NCBI RefSeq assembly: GCF_001299475.1
Contig: NZ_CYUJ01000002.1
Location: forward strand, 62,001-126,000
Direction of reading: 5' to 3'
Length of the DNA stretch: 64,000 nucleotides
Origin: Neofamilia massiliensis
GTDB taxonomy: Bacteria > Bacillota > Clostridia > Tissierellales > Peptoniphilaceae
Positions 27,894-36,890 of the stretch are shown here, one piece after another. The notes below the pieces were generated by a model. It saw only the letters and a list, made by a program, of their open reading frames with translations, did not search any database and had not been told where the DNA came from. Every line of letters starts with the position of its first letter. The first letter of the stretch is position 1. The position numbers and the translations under genes were made by a program.

Positions 27894-28019
27894 TGGAAGT
27901 TTCATAAATTAAATAAAATATATGAACAGACTGTCAAGGGCAAATTTCAACGAAATTTGGGCGAAGCCTTTACCCTTGATTGTCTGAGAATATATTTTAT
28001 AATCTAAAGAAACTTTCAA
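27894..28019. repeat. Long imperfect inverted repeat next to the IS3 relic
   Basis: The left arm (27894-27940) is largely complementary to the right arm (27974-28019). Shared blocks are GAAGTTTC/GAAACTTTC, ATAAAATATAT/ATATATTTTAT, CAGAC/GTCTG and TCAAGGG/CCCTTGA. The centre holds another small hairpin (AAATTTCAACGAAATTT). The fold could be a strong transcription barrier, or the repeat could be an end structure of the insertion sequence or a small non-autonomous element. The following stretch to 28260 has only a short relic frame (28112-28216) of unknown origin. Confidence 0.65.
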
Positions 28020-28284
28020 GCTTGATAATGTTCGGTTATAAATTGTCTAAAAAAGGGTTGCCATTCCATGTATTTGGGTTCATTAGAAGAATGCCGAGCA
28101 ATGGGTAACATGACGCTGATGTGTTTATACACAAAAAAGCTACACGTGCGTTGGCTGACAACAGGGAGCTAAGTAAATTAACACCAGCTAAAATGTTTGA
28201 CGCTATTAATAAATGACAAGTATATGAAATTGGTTTTACCTAGTTTAAAAAAGAAATTATAATGAAAATATGGAGGCTAAGAAT

Positions 28285-28764
<480 letters not shown>

Positions 28765-28772
28765 TTACAGTC

Positions 28773-28878
28773 GATATGTTCCTACAAACGAGAGCCAATC
28801 TTTGATATGTTTCCATCTACGAGCGTGGATATGTTCCCCATAACCATAGGGGTTGAGACGGTAGCACTTTTGTCCAAA
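28773..28878 (+). other. Second attachment-site-like segment (copy 2)
   Basis: The segment ends with a 24-bp copy of the core at 26276 (28855-28878) and also shares TGTTCCTACAA and TATGTTCCC with the end of the recombinase gene, at similar spacing (25 against 29 bases before the core). It also contains three GATATGTT(T)CC repeats at 28773, 28804 and 28828. It looks like the end of a related element or a left-over attachment site, so 26300-28855 would be DNA between two such sites. No recombinase is next to it. Confidence 0.55.
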
Positions 28879-28995
28879 AAATAAGAATTATAAATTAAAA
28901 AAAGAAAACAAGTGATTTAACAAAACTCATATTTCAATAAGTGTGATAATGAGAAGTAAGTAATTTTAAGGAAGAAAAGCTAAGGAGGAAAAGCT

Positions 28996-29655
28996 ATGGA
29001 AAGAAATATTAGAGTTACTGGAAAAGGCAAACTTTCCGTTAAACCGGATACCATTTGTCTGGCCATCGAGGCTGAAGATGGGTATTTAGATTATGAAAAA
29101 ACCATCAAAGAATCTGCTAATCAGACAAAAATACTAAGGAAAGCATTAGAAAAATCAGGGCTTTCAGGCAAGGATCTCAAAACCAAACATTTTTCTATTC
29201 AAGCTGCATATGAAAGTTATCGAGACGAGAATGATGATTACAAGAGTAGATTTGTTGGTTATAAATTTAAGCATAATACTGAAATCAGATTTCCCAATGA
29301 TAACGACCAGTTAGGACGCACACTGTATGAACTCTCCAAATGTTCAGTTGATGTGGAATTTAGGATATATTACACGGTTTCAAATCTAGAAGAGGTAAAA
29401 AATGAGCTTCTTAAGAAAGCCGTTGAAGATTCCAAAAGGAAAGCAGAAATTTTAGCAAAGTCTGCTGGCGTAAATCTAGGAGAGATTAAACGCATTGATT
29501 ATTCATGGGGAGAACTAGAAATTTTTTCACACCCTATTGATGATTTTATGGCTAGACCTATGTTATCAGAATTCAAAGCGTCTTATGATATCGATATTGA
29601 AGCAGATGATATTGATGTTGACGACACAGTAACCATCGAATGGGAACTCCTATAA
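28996..29655 (+). CDS. SIMPL domain (DUF541) protein
   Basis: This 219-aa protein starts with RNIRVTGKGKLSVKPDTICLAIEAE and continues with the long SIMPL repeat region (KILRKALEKSGLSGKDLKT..., later AEILAKSAGVNLGEIKRIDYS). It has no signal peptide, so it is cytoplasmic here, whereas many members are secreted. The family's function is poorly known. An AAGGAGG precedes the ATG. The gap after it (29656-30072) holds no gene I can support beyond a hairpin at 29962. Confidence 0.9.
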   Translation: MERNIRVTGKGKLSVKPDTICLAIEAEDGYLDYEKTIKESANQTKILRKALEKSGLSGKDLKTKHFSIQAAYESYRDENDDYKSRFVGYKFKHNTEIRFPNDNDQLGRTLYELSKCSVDVEFRIYYTVSNLEEVKNELLKKAVEDSKRKAEILAKSAGVNLGEIKRIDYSWGELEIFSHPIDDFMARPMLSEFKASYDIDIEADDIDVDDTVTIEWELL

Positions 29656-29961
29656 ATACGACCATAACTTTAGAAGGTTATAAGGAATTAGAACTTTAGA
29701 AATGGGATGAAAAAGTTAGTGATAAGAGAAAAAAGTAAAAATACCAATGGGAATCTCAAAAAAAAAAGAATTTGACATTGATCTTATGAATATAGTTTTT
29801 GAAGCACTAGACTTTAAGTATAAAATGAATAATAGTAACCAAGGTTAGAAAATGTGTCAGAAAATATAGTTTTTATGGATATGCTTCTATTAAGTAGTCG
29901 ATTATAAAGCGTAGTATTGATGTCAAGAAAATATAATGATAGTTTATAAGACTGTTAAAAT

Positions 29962-30007
29962 AGGTGGCTTTTAGGGTTTTAAAAGAAATCTTAAAAGCTA
30001 TTTTTTT
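29962..30007 (+). terminator. Probable terminator before the ars operon
   Basis: AGGTGGCTTTTAG (from 29962) pairs imperfectly with CTTAAAAGCTA (29990-30000), with a long loop, followed by seven T. Quality is moderate. It would insulate the arsenic operon from upstream transcription. Confidence 0.5.
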
Positions 30008-30072
30008 GAAAAATACTTTGCTGGAATTTTTTAGATCTTCATATAAATTTTTGATATCTCACGAAATAAGAC

Positions 30073-30125
30073 TTGACAAGAAAAACAGCTAGTAATATAA
30101 TAAATACATCAAAAGAAATTGATGT
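30073..30125 (+). promoter_or_regulatory. ars promoter and ArsR operator
   Basis: TTGACA (30073-30078) and TATAAT (30096-30101) are exactly 17 bases apart. The inverted repeat ACATCAA-N6-TTGATGT (30106-30125) lies right after the -10 box and before arsR, as expected for ArsR repression relieved by arsenite. Confidence 0.8.
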
Positions 30126-30136
30126 GAGAGATTTTT

Positions 30137-30418
30137 ATGAATAGAGATTTAGAAAAAACTGCAAATATATTTAAAGCCTTTTCAGTGGCGATTCGTCTAG
30201 AGATATTAGATTTATTAAAAAATGGGGAACAATGTGCCTGTGTTTTACTAGAAAAACTAGATTTAACACAATCAGGCTTGTCCTACCATATGAAAATATT
30301 GATAGAGTCAGGAATTGTTACAGCAAGAAAAGATGGCAAGTGGGTTTACTACACTATATCTGAACAAGGAAGAGAAAAAATAATAGAGATGTTTATAGAA
30401 GCTACAACAAGAAATTAG
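30137..30418 (+). CDS. arsR: ArsR family repressor
   Basis: This 93-aa winged-helix protein has the ArsR pattern FKAFSVAIRLEILDLL and the recognition region LDLTQSGLSYHMKILIESGIV. The segment EQCACVLLEKL carries two Cys at the classical metal-sensing position near the start of helix 3, suitable for arsenite binding. It is first in the operon and should repress the promoter at 30073. A GTGAGAG-like sequence precedes the start. Confidence 0.92.
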   Translation: MNRDLEKTANIFKAFSVAIRLEILDLLKNGEQCACVLLEKLDLTQSGLSYHMKILIESGIVTARKDGKWVYYTISEQGREKIIEMFIEATTRN

Positions 30419-30451
30419 TTACCTTTAGGGGTAACTAAAAAAATACTCTTC

Positions 30452-30471
30452 ATATCAAAAAAACTTGATGT
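30452..30471 (+). promoter_or_regulatory. Second ArsR-type operator, between arsR and arsD
   Basis: ATATCAA-N6-TTGATGT (30452-30471) matches the first operator in sequence and spacing. It lies in the gap between arsR and arsD, which also contains the hairpin TTAGTTACC/GGTAACTAA (30417-30438). A second ArsR site here could act as a roadblock or regulate an internal promoter. Confidence 0.6.
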
Positions 30472-30514
30472 ATTAAAAAATTTAATTTAAAAAATTGAAG
30501 AAAGGGTGTAAAAA

Positions 30515-30883
30515 ATGAAAAGAATGTCAATTTATGAACCAGCTATGTGTTGTGATACAGGTGTTTGTGGAGTTAATGTAGATCCTGAACTCGTACGTAT
30601 TTCAAGAGTAATTAACATCTTGAAGAAAAATGGTATCACTATTGAAAGATACAATTTATCAAGTGAACCAATGGCATTTGTCAATAATGACGTGGTAAAA
30701 GAGGCTTTGGATAAAAATGGAACTGATAGGCTGCCATTAATCCTTGTGGACGACGAGATAGTCATAGAAGGCAGATATCCAAAAAATAAAGAAATAATGG
30801 AACTTTTACAAATCTCTAAAGATTATTTAAAAAATAGTGAGCAAGATCAAGGATGCTGTGGAGGTAACAGCTCTTGTTGCTAA
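30515..30883 (+). CDS. arsD: ArsD arsenic metallochaperone
   Basis: This 122-aa protein has the ArsD start (MSIYEPAMCCDTGVCG) with the conserved Cys pair and third Cys (Cys12, 13, 18) that bind As(III). It also has the C-terminal Cys pairs (GCCGGNSSCC). ArsD passes arsenite to ArsA. The middle (LILVDDEIVIEGRYP) is the typical thioredoxin-like end of the fold. An AAAGGGTG lies upstream. Confidence 0.95.
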   Translation: MKRMSIYEPAMCCDTGVCGVNVDPELVRISRVINILKKNGITIERYNLSSEPMAFVNNDVVKEALDKNGTDRLPLILVDDEIVIEGRYPKNKEIMELLQISKDYLKNSEQDQGCCGGNSSCC

Positions 30884-30895
30884 GGGGGATTTATT

Positions 30896-32626
30896 ATGAA
30901 AGAATTTAATATTGAAGATATTAAACTAACTAAATATCTATTTTTCACAGGTAAGGGTGGTGTTGGTAAAACATCTACAGCTTGTGCAACAGCAGTTAAT
31001 TTAGCAGATGAAGGAAAGAAAGTACTACTTATTAGTACAGACCCTGCTTCAAATCTGCAAGATGTTTTTGAAACAGAATTAGACGGTAATGCAAAACCAA
31101 TTAAAGGAGTAGATAATCTAGAAGTAATCAACCTAGATCCATTGGAAGCGGCACATAACTATAAAGAAAGTGTAGTAGGACCTTTTAGGGGCAAGATGCC
31201 TGATTCTGTTATTGAGAATATGGAAGAGCAGCTATCTGGATCTTGTACAGTTGAGATTGCTGCCTTTAATGAGTTTTCTAACTTCATTACAAATTCTGAG
31301 CTAAATTCTAACTATGACCATATTATATTTGATACAGCACCTACAGGTCATACCCTTAGAATGTTACAGCTTCCTTCTGCTTGGACTGATTTTATAAGTG
31401 AAAGTACACATGGAGCATCTTGTTTAGGACAGTTATCAGGATTAGAGGCTAAAAAAGAAACCTATAAACAGGCAGTTGAAAATTTAGCAGATGAGAATTT
31501 AACAACCCTAGTATTAGTTACAAGGCCTGATAAAACACCACTTAATGAGGTAGCCAGAGCATCAAAGGAGTTATCTGAGCTTGGAATAAAAAATCAAATA
31601 TTAGTGATTAACGGTGTTTTAGAAAACTATGATGATGACTTATCTGAAAGTATATTTAAAAAACAAAAGTTAGCCCTTGAAAATATGCCAGATATGTTAC
31701 ATGACTTTGATACCTATACAATTGCCTTAAGATCATATAACATTACTGGAATTGACTCTATAAGAAATCTTCTTAAGAAAGATCAAATAAATGAACAAAA
31801 AGTTGAAGTAAAAGGCAAACTCTTTAATTTAGATGATGTTGTTAATGATCTTGTAAGAAACAATAGAAAAGTAATCTTTACTATGGGCAAAGGCGGTGTA
31901 GGAAAGACTACTATTGCATCTTCTATTGCCCTCAAGCTAAGCAAACTTGGTAAAAAGGTACACCTAGCTACAACAGATCCCGCTGACCATATAAAATATA
32001 TGATAGATAGTTCAAGTGGAATATCTATGAGTCATATTGATGAAAAAGAAGAATTAAAAAAATATCAAGATGAAGTACTTGAAAATGCAAGAAAAACAAT
32101 GAGTGATGATGATGTAGCTTATATTGAAGAAGATTTAAGATCACCATGTACACAGGAAATAGCTGTATTTAGAGCTTTTGCAGAGCTAGTGGAAAAAGCA
32201 GACGATGAAATAGTAGTTATCGATACTGCTCCTACAGGTCATACCTTGTTACTCTTAGACTCAACTTTAAGATATCATAAAGAAGTTGAAAGAACACAAG
32301 GACAGATACCTGAATCTGTAAAAAACTTGTTACCTAGATTAAGAGGAGAGGAAACAGAAGTTTTAATCGTTAGCTTGGCAGAGGCTACTCCATATTATGA
32401 GGCATATCGCTTGGAAGAAGATCTAAAAAGGGCATCAATTCATACCAATTGGTGGATTGTTAATTCATCCCTTTACAAAGCAAATCCAAGTAACAAGATG
32501 TTATCTGCCAAAGCAAATGAAGAAGTTAAGTGGATTAACAAGATATTAGATCATACTTCAGGAAAACTAGCTGTCGTTGAATGGACAAAAGAAGACCTTC
32601 GTGGTGATAAACTTTATCAGATATAG
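30896..32626 (+). CDS. arsA: ArsA arsenite efflux ATPase
   Basis: This 576-aa protein has two homologous ATPase halves, each with a deviant Walker A (GKGGVGKTS near residue 20 and GKGGVGKTT near residue 332) and a DTAPTGHT motif. Full-length bacterial ArsA has this form. The Cys residues of the metal site (SGSCTVEIAAF and RSPCTQEIAVF) are present in both halves. It energises arsenite efflux with the Acr3-type carrier encoded downstream, although ArsA usually works with ArsB; pairing with Acr3 is also known. Confidence 0.95.
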   Translation: MKEFNIEDIKLTKYLFFTGKGGVGKTSTACATAVNLADEGKKVLLISTDPASNLQDVFETELDGNAKPIKGVDNLEVINLDPLEAAHNYKESVVGPFRGKMPDSVIENMEEQLSGSCTVEIAAFNEFSNFITNSELNSNYDHIIFDTAPTGHTLRMLQLPSAWTDFISESTHGASCLGQLSGLEAKKETYKQAVENLADENLTTLVLVTRPDKTPLNEVARASKELSELGIKNQILVINGVLENYDDDLSESIFKKQKLALENMPDMLHDFDTYTIALRSYNITGIDSIRNLLKKDQINEQKVEVKGKLFNLDDVVNDLVRNNRKVIFTMGKGGVGKTTIASSIALKLSKLGKKVHLATTDPADHIKYMIDSSSGISMSHIDEKEELKKYQDEVLENARKTMSDDDVAYIEEDLRSPCTQEIAVFRAFAELVEKADDEIVVIDTAPTGHTLLLLDSTLRYHKEVERTQGQIPESVKNLLPRLRGEETEVLIVSLAEATPYYEAYRLEEDLKRASIHTNWWIVNSSLYKANPSNKMLSAKANEEVKWINKILDHTSGKLAVVEWTKEDLRGDKLYQI

Positions 32627-32634
32627 GAGAAAAA

Positions 32635-33038
32635 ATGGAGAAAACTAAAGTTGCCTTTGTCTGTGTTCACAATTCATGCAGAAGTCAAATCGCTGAAGCA
32701 CTGACAAAAAAATTCGCTGGAGATTCTATAGAGGTATATTCTGCAGGGACAGAATTGAAGAATCAAATCAATCAGGATGCAGTAAGGCTTGTTAAAGAAA
32801 TCTATGGAATTGATATGGAAGAGACTCAAAAGCCAAAACTTCTAGATGATATTCCTGAAGTTGATTACCTAATTACAATGGGATGTAATGTCGTTTGTCC
32901 AATTCTGCCTTACACTGTTAAAAAGCTGATTGGGGCCTTGAAGATCCTAGTGGAAAAAGTGATGAAGAGTTTATAAAAACCATTAAGGAGATTGAAAGTA
33001 AGGTTCATAAATTAATTGAGGAAGTTGAGGCAAATTAA
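32635..33038 (+). pseudogene. arsC: ArsC arsenate reductase, frameshifted near its end
   Basis: The protein is of the low-molecular-weight phosphatase type, with the P-loop CVHNSCRS (Cys10-x5-Arg16) and the redox pair in MGCNVVCPILP. The open frame stops at 32976 after 113 aa. Reading on in the next frame gives ADWGLEDPSGKSDEEFIKTI and a normal end at 33038, so one base is missing in the A run at about 32921-32925 (five A; six would restore the frame). The lost part includes the DWGLEDP segment with the general acid Asp. The gene is inactive unless this is a sequencing error or is bypassed by slippage. Confidence 0.8.
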
Positions 33039-33040
33039 GA

Positions 33041-34081
33041 ATGAAGAAAACAAATGATATTGGTTTTTTTGAGAAAAACCTGACTTTTTGGGTGTTAATT
33101 TGTATGGTAATAGGCATACTTATTGGAAACTATTTTCCTTCTATTCCAGATTGGTTAGGAAAATTTGAGTTCTACAACGTGTCTATACCAACAACAATTT
33201 TACTTTGGATAATGATTTATCCAATGATGTTGAAAATTGATTTTAAGAGTATAAAAGACATAGGAAAAAATCCTAAGGGTCTATTTATTACATGGTTTGT
33301 AAATTGGATCATTAAGCCACTCACTATGTATTTAATCGCGTCCTTATTTTTCTTTATTGTTTATAAAGGATTTATTAATAAGGAATTGGCATCAGAATAT
33401 TTAGCAGGAGCGGTTTTACTGGGAGCTGCACCATGTACAGCAATGGTATTTGTATGGAGCAAGTTAACAAGAGGAGATAGTGCCTATACCTTAGTACAGG
33501 TAGCTAGTAACGACTTAATTATTTTGCTTGCATATATACCAATTGTGAGCTTCTTATTAAAGGTTGGAAATGTAAATATTCCATGGGAAACACTTTTATT
33601 GTCCATTGTATTATTTATTGTCGTTCCTCTTGTTTTAAGCGTGATAACTAGAAGTATAATAATTAAAAATAAAGGCGAGGACTACCTAAATAATACTTTT
33701 ATCCCTGCATTTGATAAATACACTATGGTGGGATTATTGTTGACCCTGATTATAATATTTTCATTTCAAGGACAGAAGATATTGGATCAGCCACTAAATA
33801 TTATCCTTATTGCAATTCCTTTGATAATTCAAACATTGTTTATATTTGCAATAACATTTTTTATGGCATATTTAGCAAAGCTACCATATTCAATTGCAGC
33901 TCCATGTGCCATGATTGGTGCATCAAACTTTTTTGAGTTGTCCGTTGCAGTTGCTATATCCCTATTTGGGCTATCATCAGGAGCTACCTTAGCAACTGTA
34001 GTAGGTGTTTTGGTAGAAGTTCCCGTTATGTTAGCCTTAGTAAATATTGCTAATTCTATGGAAAATAAATTTAATCGCTGA
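33041..34081 (+). CDS. acr3: Acr3-type arsenite efflux carrier
   Basis: This 346-aa protein has about ten membrane helices and the Acr3 signature (IMIYPMMLKIDFKSI, and GAAPCTAMVFVWSKLTRGD with the essential Cys). It extrudes arsenite and may use ArsA energy. It starts three bases after the restored arsC frame ends. The gap that follows (34082-34604) contains repeat copy 1 and the fic promoter. A 62-codon frame at 34165-34353 there has no ribosome binding site and I do not support it as a gene. Confidence 0.94.
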   Translation: MKKTNDIGFFEKNLTFWVLICMVIGILIGNYFPSIPDWLGKFEFYNVSIPTTILLWIMIYPMMLKIDFKSIKDIGKNPKGLFITWFVNWIIKPLTMYLIASLFFFIVYKGFINKELASEYLAGAVLLGAAPCTAMVFVWSKLTRGDSAYTLVQVASNDLIILLAYIPIVSFLLKVGNVNIPWETLLLSIVLFIVVPLVLSVITRSIIIKNKGEDYLNNTFIPAFDKYTMVGLLLTLIIIFSFQGQKILDQPLNIILIAIPLIIQTLFIFAITFFMAYLAKLPYSIAAPCAMIGASNFFELSVAVAISLFGLSSGATLATVVGVLVEVPVMLALVNIANSMENKFNR

Positions 34082-34346
34082 ATATAAGTTAAAACTGCTA
34101 ACAACAATTAAGTAGTGTTAATTTATAAAATGCTAGATAAGATATATGTCCTAAATGTCCTAGGATGTCCAACTATAATCAGCAAGAAATATATATAAGC
34201 CTTGGAGGGAAAACTTCAGGGCTTTTCTTATATCCATTAGGAGCTAGAAAGATTTCAAAAAAAACCAAAGCGACCTTGATCTTATCAAAGATGCACAACC
34301 TAACAGATGTTAGGCTTTGTACAGAACACAAAAAAGAAGAGAACAA

Positions 34347-34434
34347 ACGCTAGTTAATTATTTTAAATAGAATATGCAAGTCGAGAGACCAAGTCAAAGG
34401 CGGGGAGAGAATTTCTTCTTGGGCTTTTTTGTTT
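34347..34434 (+). repeat. Direct repeat copy 1 flanking the fic gene
   Basis: About 88 bp starting ACGCTAGT and ending CTTGGGCTTTTTTGTTT. It is nearly the same as 35543-35633. The shared blocks are TTTTAAATAGAATAT, GTCGAGAGACC, GGGAGAGAATTTCTTCTT and GGGCTTTTTTG. The end resembles a terminator tail, so the unit may be transcribed. Confidence 0.75.
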
Positions 34435-34553
34435 GAGAGAAGATCAGTTTTAAGAAATGTCGATGAATTTACAGCATTACAAAGGCTATGTCATATATTT
34501 TTTATTAGCTACTAGCATTATTCCTAAAACTCATATATTTTATTCCGATAATC

Positions 34554-34582
34554 TTGACATTGTTCCGATGGAATAATATTAT
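34554..34582 (+). promoter_or_regulatory. fic promoter with operator-like palindrome
   Basis: TTGACA (34554-34559) and TATTAT (34577-34582) are 17 bases apart. Between them TTCCGATGGAA (34563-34573) is an imperfect palindrome, and TTCCGAT occurs also just upstream (34543-34549). The Fic protein has an N-terminal helix-turn-helix and could bind here. Confidence 0.6.
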
Positions 34583-34604
34583 AAATTATAAAAGGAGGCA
34601 GAGT

Positions 34605-35501
34605 ATGTTTACGAACGTAAGGGAAATTGCAAAAAAATGGGGCATATCAGAAAGAAGAGTTAGAATTTTATGCAGTGAAGGAAGAATTCCCAATGCTTAT
34701 AAAGAAGGCAAGATATGGAAAATTCCATCTAATGCAAGAAAGCCTATAGATGAAAGACTTACAAAGCCTAAAACTCTTTTGCCAATGATTGATGAAAAGT
34801 TAAAAAAACTAAGTAGCCTAAGACCTCTTACAGAGGGAGAAGTTGCAAGGCTAACAGAAGATTTCATGATTGAATACACCTACAATACCAATGCTATTGA
34901 AGGAAACACCCTTACTTTAAGAGAAACAGATATGGTCCTTAGAGGGCTTACTATTGATAAGAAACCATTAAAAGATCATATAGAAGCAGTTTCTCATAAA
35001 GAAGCCTTTTATTTTGTTGTAGATTTGGTCAAAGAAAATAGAGAATTGACAGAAAGTTTAATAAAGCAAATTCACTATCTTGTATTGGGAGACAAAAAAG
35101 AAGATAGGGGAGTCTATAGAAAAGTTCCTGTCCGTATAGTAGGTGCAAGTCATGAACCTGTACAACCATATTTAATTGAGCCTAAAATGGAAGAGCTTCT
35201 AATAAATTACAAAAAATCAAGTGACCATATCATAAGAAAACTTGCAAAATTTCATATAGAATTCGAGGGAATCCATCCATTTATTGATGGAAATGGAAGA
35301 ACTGGCAGACTTTTAGTCAACCTCGAACTTATGAAGGCAGGCATTCCACCTATAGATATAAAATTTACAGACAGAATAAAATATTATAATGCCTTTGATG
35401 AATATCATGTAAAAAATAACTTAAATGAAATGGAAAGCCTGTTTGCCTCTTATGTCAATGAAAGACTAGATGAGTATTTAGGAATACTTGAAATAAAATA
35501 A
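34605..35501 (+). CDS. Fic domain protein with N-terminal helix-turn-helix
   Basis: ATG 34605 follows AAAGGAGG. This 298-aa protein has an excisionase/MerR-like N-terminus (VREIAKKWGISERRVRILCSEG) and a Fic core with the catalytic motif HPFIDGNGRT (His224). The inhibitory helix motif TNAIEGN (Thr95-Glu99) lies ahead of it, so it is a class II, self-inhibited Fic enzyme. It would transfer AMP or a related group to a target protein. It lies between direct repeats, suggesting it arrived as a unit. There is no separate antitoxin gene. Confidence 0.92.
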   Translation: MFTNVREIAKKWGISERRVRILCSEGRIPNAYKEGKIWKIPSNARKPIDERLTKPKTLLPMIDEKLKKLSSLRPLTEGEVARLTEDFMIEYTYNTNAIEGNTLTLRETDMVLRGLTIDKKPLKDHIEAVSHKEAFYFVVDLVKENRELTESLIKQIHYLVLGDKKEDRGVYRKVPVRIVGASHEPVQPYLIEPKMEELLINYKKSSDHIIRKLAKFHIEFEGIHPFIDGNGRTGRLLVNLELMKAGIPPIDIKFTDRIKYYNAFDEYHVKNNLNEMESLFASYVNERLDEYLGILEIK

Positions 35502-35542
35502 ATTGGATTTATTAGCCTTTTAAACATTTTTCTAAATTTTAA

Positions 35543-35633
35543 AGACGCTAGTAAAACATTTTAAATAGAATATTCATGTCGAGAGACCTAGCCAAAGTCT
35601 GGGAGAGAATTTCTTCTTGGGCTTTTTTGTTTT
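35543..35633 (+). repeat. Direct repeat copy 2 flanking the fic gene
   Basis: Copy 2 of the unit at 34347-34434, with a few substitutions, in the same orientation. The stretch that follows (35634-36010) has no gene I can support. It includes an inverted repeat AATGTCAAA (35796-35804) / TTTGACGTT (35809-35817), which could be an operator of the downstream Fnr-like regulator. Confidence 0.75.
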
Positions 35634-36017
35634 TAAAAAAGAAAAAAAGATAATCTAGTCTAATATAGCTTTATAGAAAAATCTACTAAAAACAGTTTTG
35701 GCCCTTGATAGGGCAATAAGGTGGAGGAATGATACAAGTAAATCTGTTTATGATCACAGGGGACTTCTAGTAATATAAACTTAAATTCATCATCAAATGT
35801 CAAAAGAATTTGACGTTAGGAGCTTATAATATAAATATTTTAAATTTATATTAATTAGATAGCAAAACCCAAAAGCTAACCGTAAACCCAAGGCGTAAAT
35901 TCTCCAAGTAAATGATGAAAGTATTGGAACCTATCCTGCCATATGTCAAGGGGCACACAAGGGTTGTGATAGGGGCTGCATATCAGACCTTACTCGATTG
36001 AAAAATTAAATTTAATT

Positions 36018-36123
36018 CGGGTATATATAAAATAATAATTTATGGACCTACAGAAAAGTTATAAAAATAACTATTATTGAAAACAACTAAGAGGGGTGGA
36101 AGTCCTCTTGAAACAATAGGAGG
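36018..36123 (+). promoter_or_regulatory. Leader region similar to the ABC-F attenuator, decayed leader peptide
   Basis: The stretch from TTCGGGTATATATAAAATAAT to the gene start closely resembles the leader of the ABC-F gene at 54027-54136. It has the stem AAGAGG (36089-36094) / CCTCTT (36104-36109), and the CCTC can alternatively pair with GAGG of the ribosome binding site (36120-36123). The leader peptide frame (codons KITIIENN) has lost its ATG and its ribosome binding site, so peptide-dependent control is probably gone here. Confidence 0.6.
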
Positions 36124-36127
36124 CTTT

Positions 36128-36814
36128 ATGGAAACTTGTAAGCTGTGCAAGGCTAATGGTAGATGTTTATCAAAGATTAAGCTTTTTGAAGAGCTAGGAA
36201 TAGATCAAACAAAAATTATTTATCTCTCTGCAGTCCACAAGGATTATAATCGAGGGGCAAGTATTTTTTTTGATGGAGATCCTATTGATAAAATAATTGT
36301 TCTTAGATATGGAAAAATAAAAATTTCTAATTATGACGAAGAAGGAAGGGAAAATATTAAGAAAATCTATGCTGAAGGAGATATTATAGGTGATGATTCT
36401 ATATTTATAGACAAATATTTTGAGTCAAATGGTATAGCTATAGAGAAAACTGGAATTTGTCAAATTGACAAGTCTGTGTTGAGAAGCATTTTAGTTAAAG
36501 ACCATGATTTTTCCTTAAATATGATAAAATCATTAAGCGAAAAAGTTTATGAGACTGAAAAATTGTTGGAAATTCTATCAATAAGAGATGCCTATACAAG
36601 ACTGGCTGCTTTTTTGGCTTACAGGGCTAGAATAATAAAAGACGACACTATAAATCTTAATCAAGAAACAATAGGTCAAACAATAAATATGTCTAGAGAA
36701 ACTGTATCTAGAAAGTTATCTCAGTTGGAAGAAGATGGCTATATTGAAAATCAAGCATATAAAAAAATAAAGATAAAAAACCTTCCTGGTCTAATTAACT
36801 TAAGTATTTTTTAA
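36128..36814 (+). CDS. Crp/Fnr family regulator with N-terminal Cys cluster
   Basis: The ATG at 36128 follows AGGAGG. This 228-aa protein has an N-terminal CKLCKANGRC (Cys4, 7, 13), a cyclic-nucleotide-like sensor domain (residues 35-140) and a helix-turn-helix at the end (ETIGQTINMSRETVSRKLSQ). The Cys cluster suggests an Fe-S or redox switch as in Fnr. It is followed by RIC and flavodiiron genes, so it most likely controls the nitrosative stress response. The ligand is not known. Confidence 0.9.
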   Translation: METCKLCKANGRCLSKIKLFEELGIDQTKIIYLSAVHKDYNRGASIFFDGDPIDKIIVLRYGKIKISNYDEEGRENIKKIYAEGDIIGDDSIFIDKYFESNGIAIEKTGICQIDKSVLRSILVKDHDFSLNMIKSLSEKVYETEKLLEILSIRDAYTRLAAFLAYRARIIKDDTINLNQETIGQTINMSRETVSRKLSQLEEDGYIENQAYKKIKIKNLPGLINLSIF

Positions 36815-36890
36815 AATGTGTGACATAGGACACGGAAAAGAATTCTTTCCTTGGATAAAATAGGATTAAGAAAATTAGAGGAGGCGAAAA

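Noticed and set aside
28112-28216. 35-codon open stretch with protein-like composition
   Set aside because: It follows a stop, lacks a start and ribosome binding site, and matches nothing I know; treated as a relic in mobile DNA.
28804-28838. Short GATATGTTCC repeats considered as a CRISPR array
   Set aside because: Only three short units with uneven spacing and no cas genes; they fit recombinase-site repeats better.
30417-30438. Hairpin after arsR considered as a terminator
   Set aside because: The stem TTAGTTACC/GGTAACTAA is followed by A, not T, on the coding strand.
34165-34353. 62-codon frame after acr3
   Set aside because: No ribosome binding site, no recognised motif, and it contains a small hairpin (CCTAAC/GTTAGG at 34299-34314); more likely non-coding.
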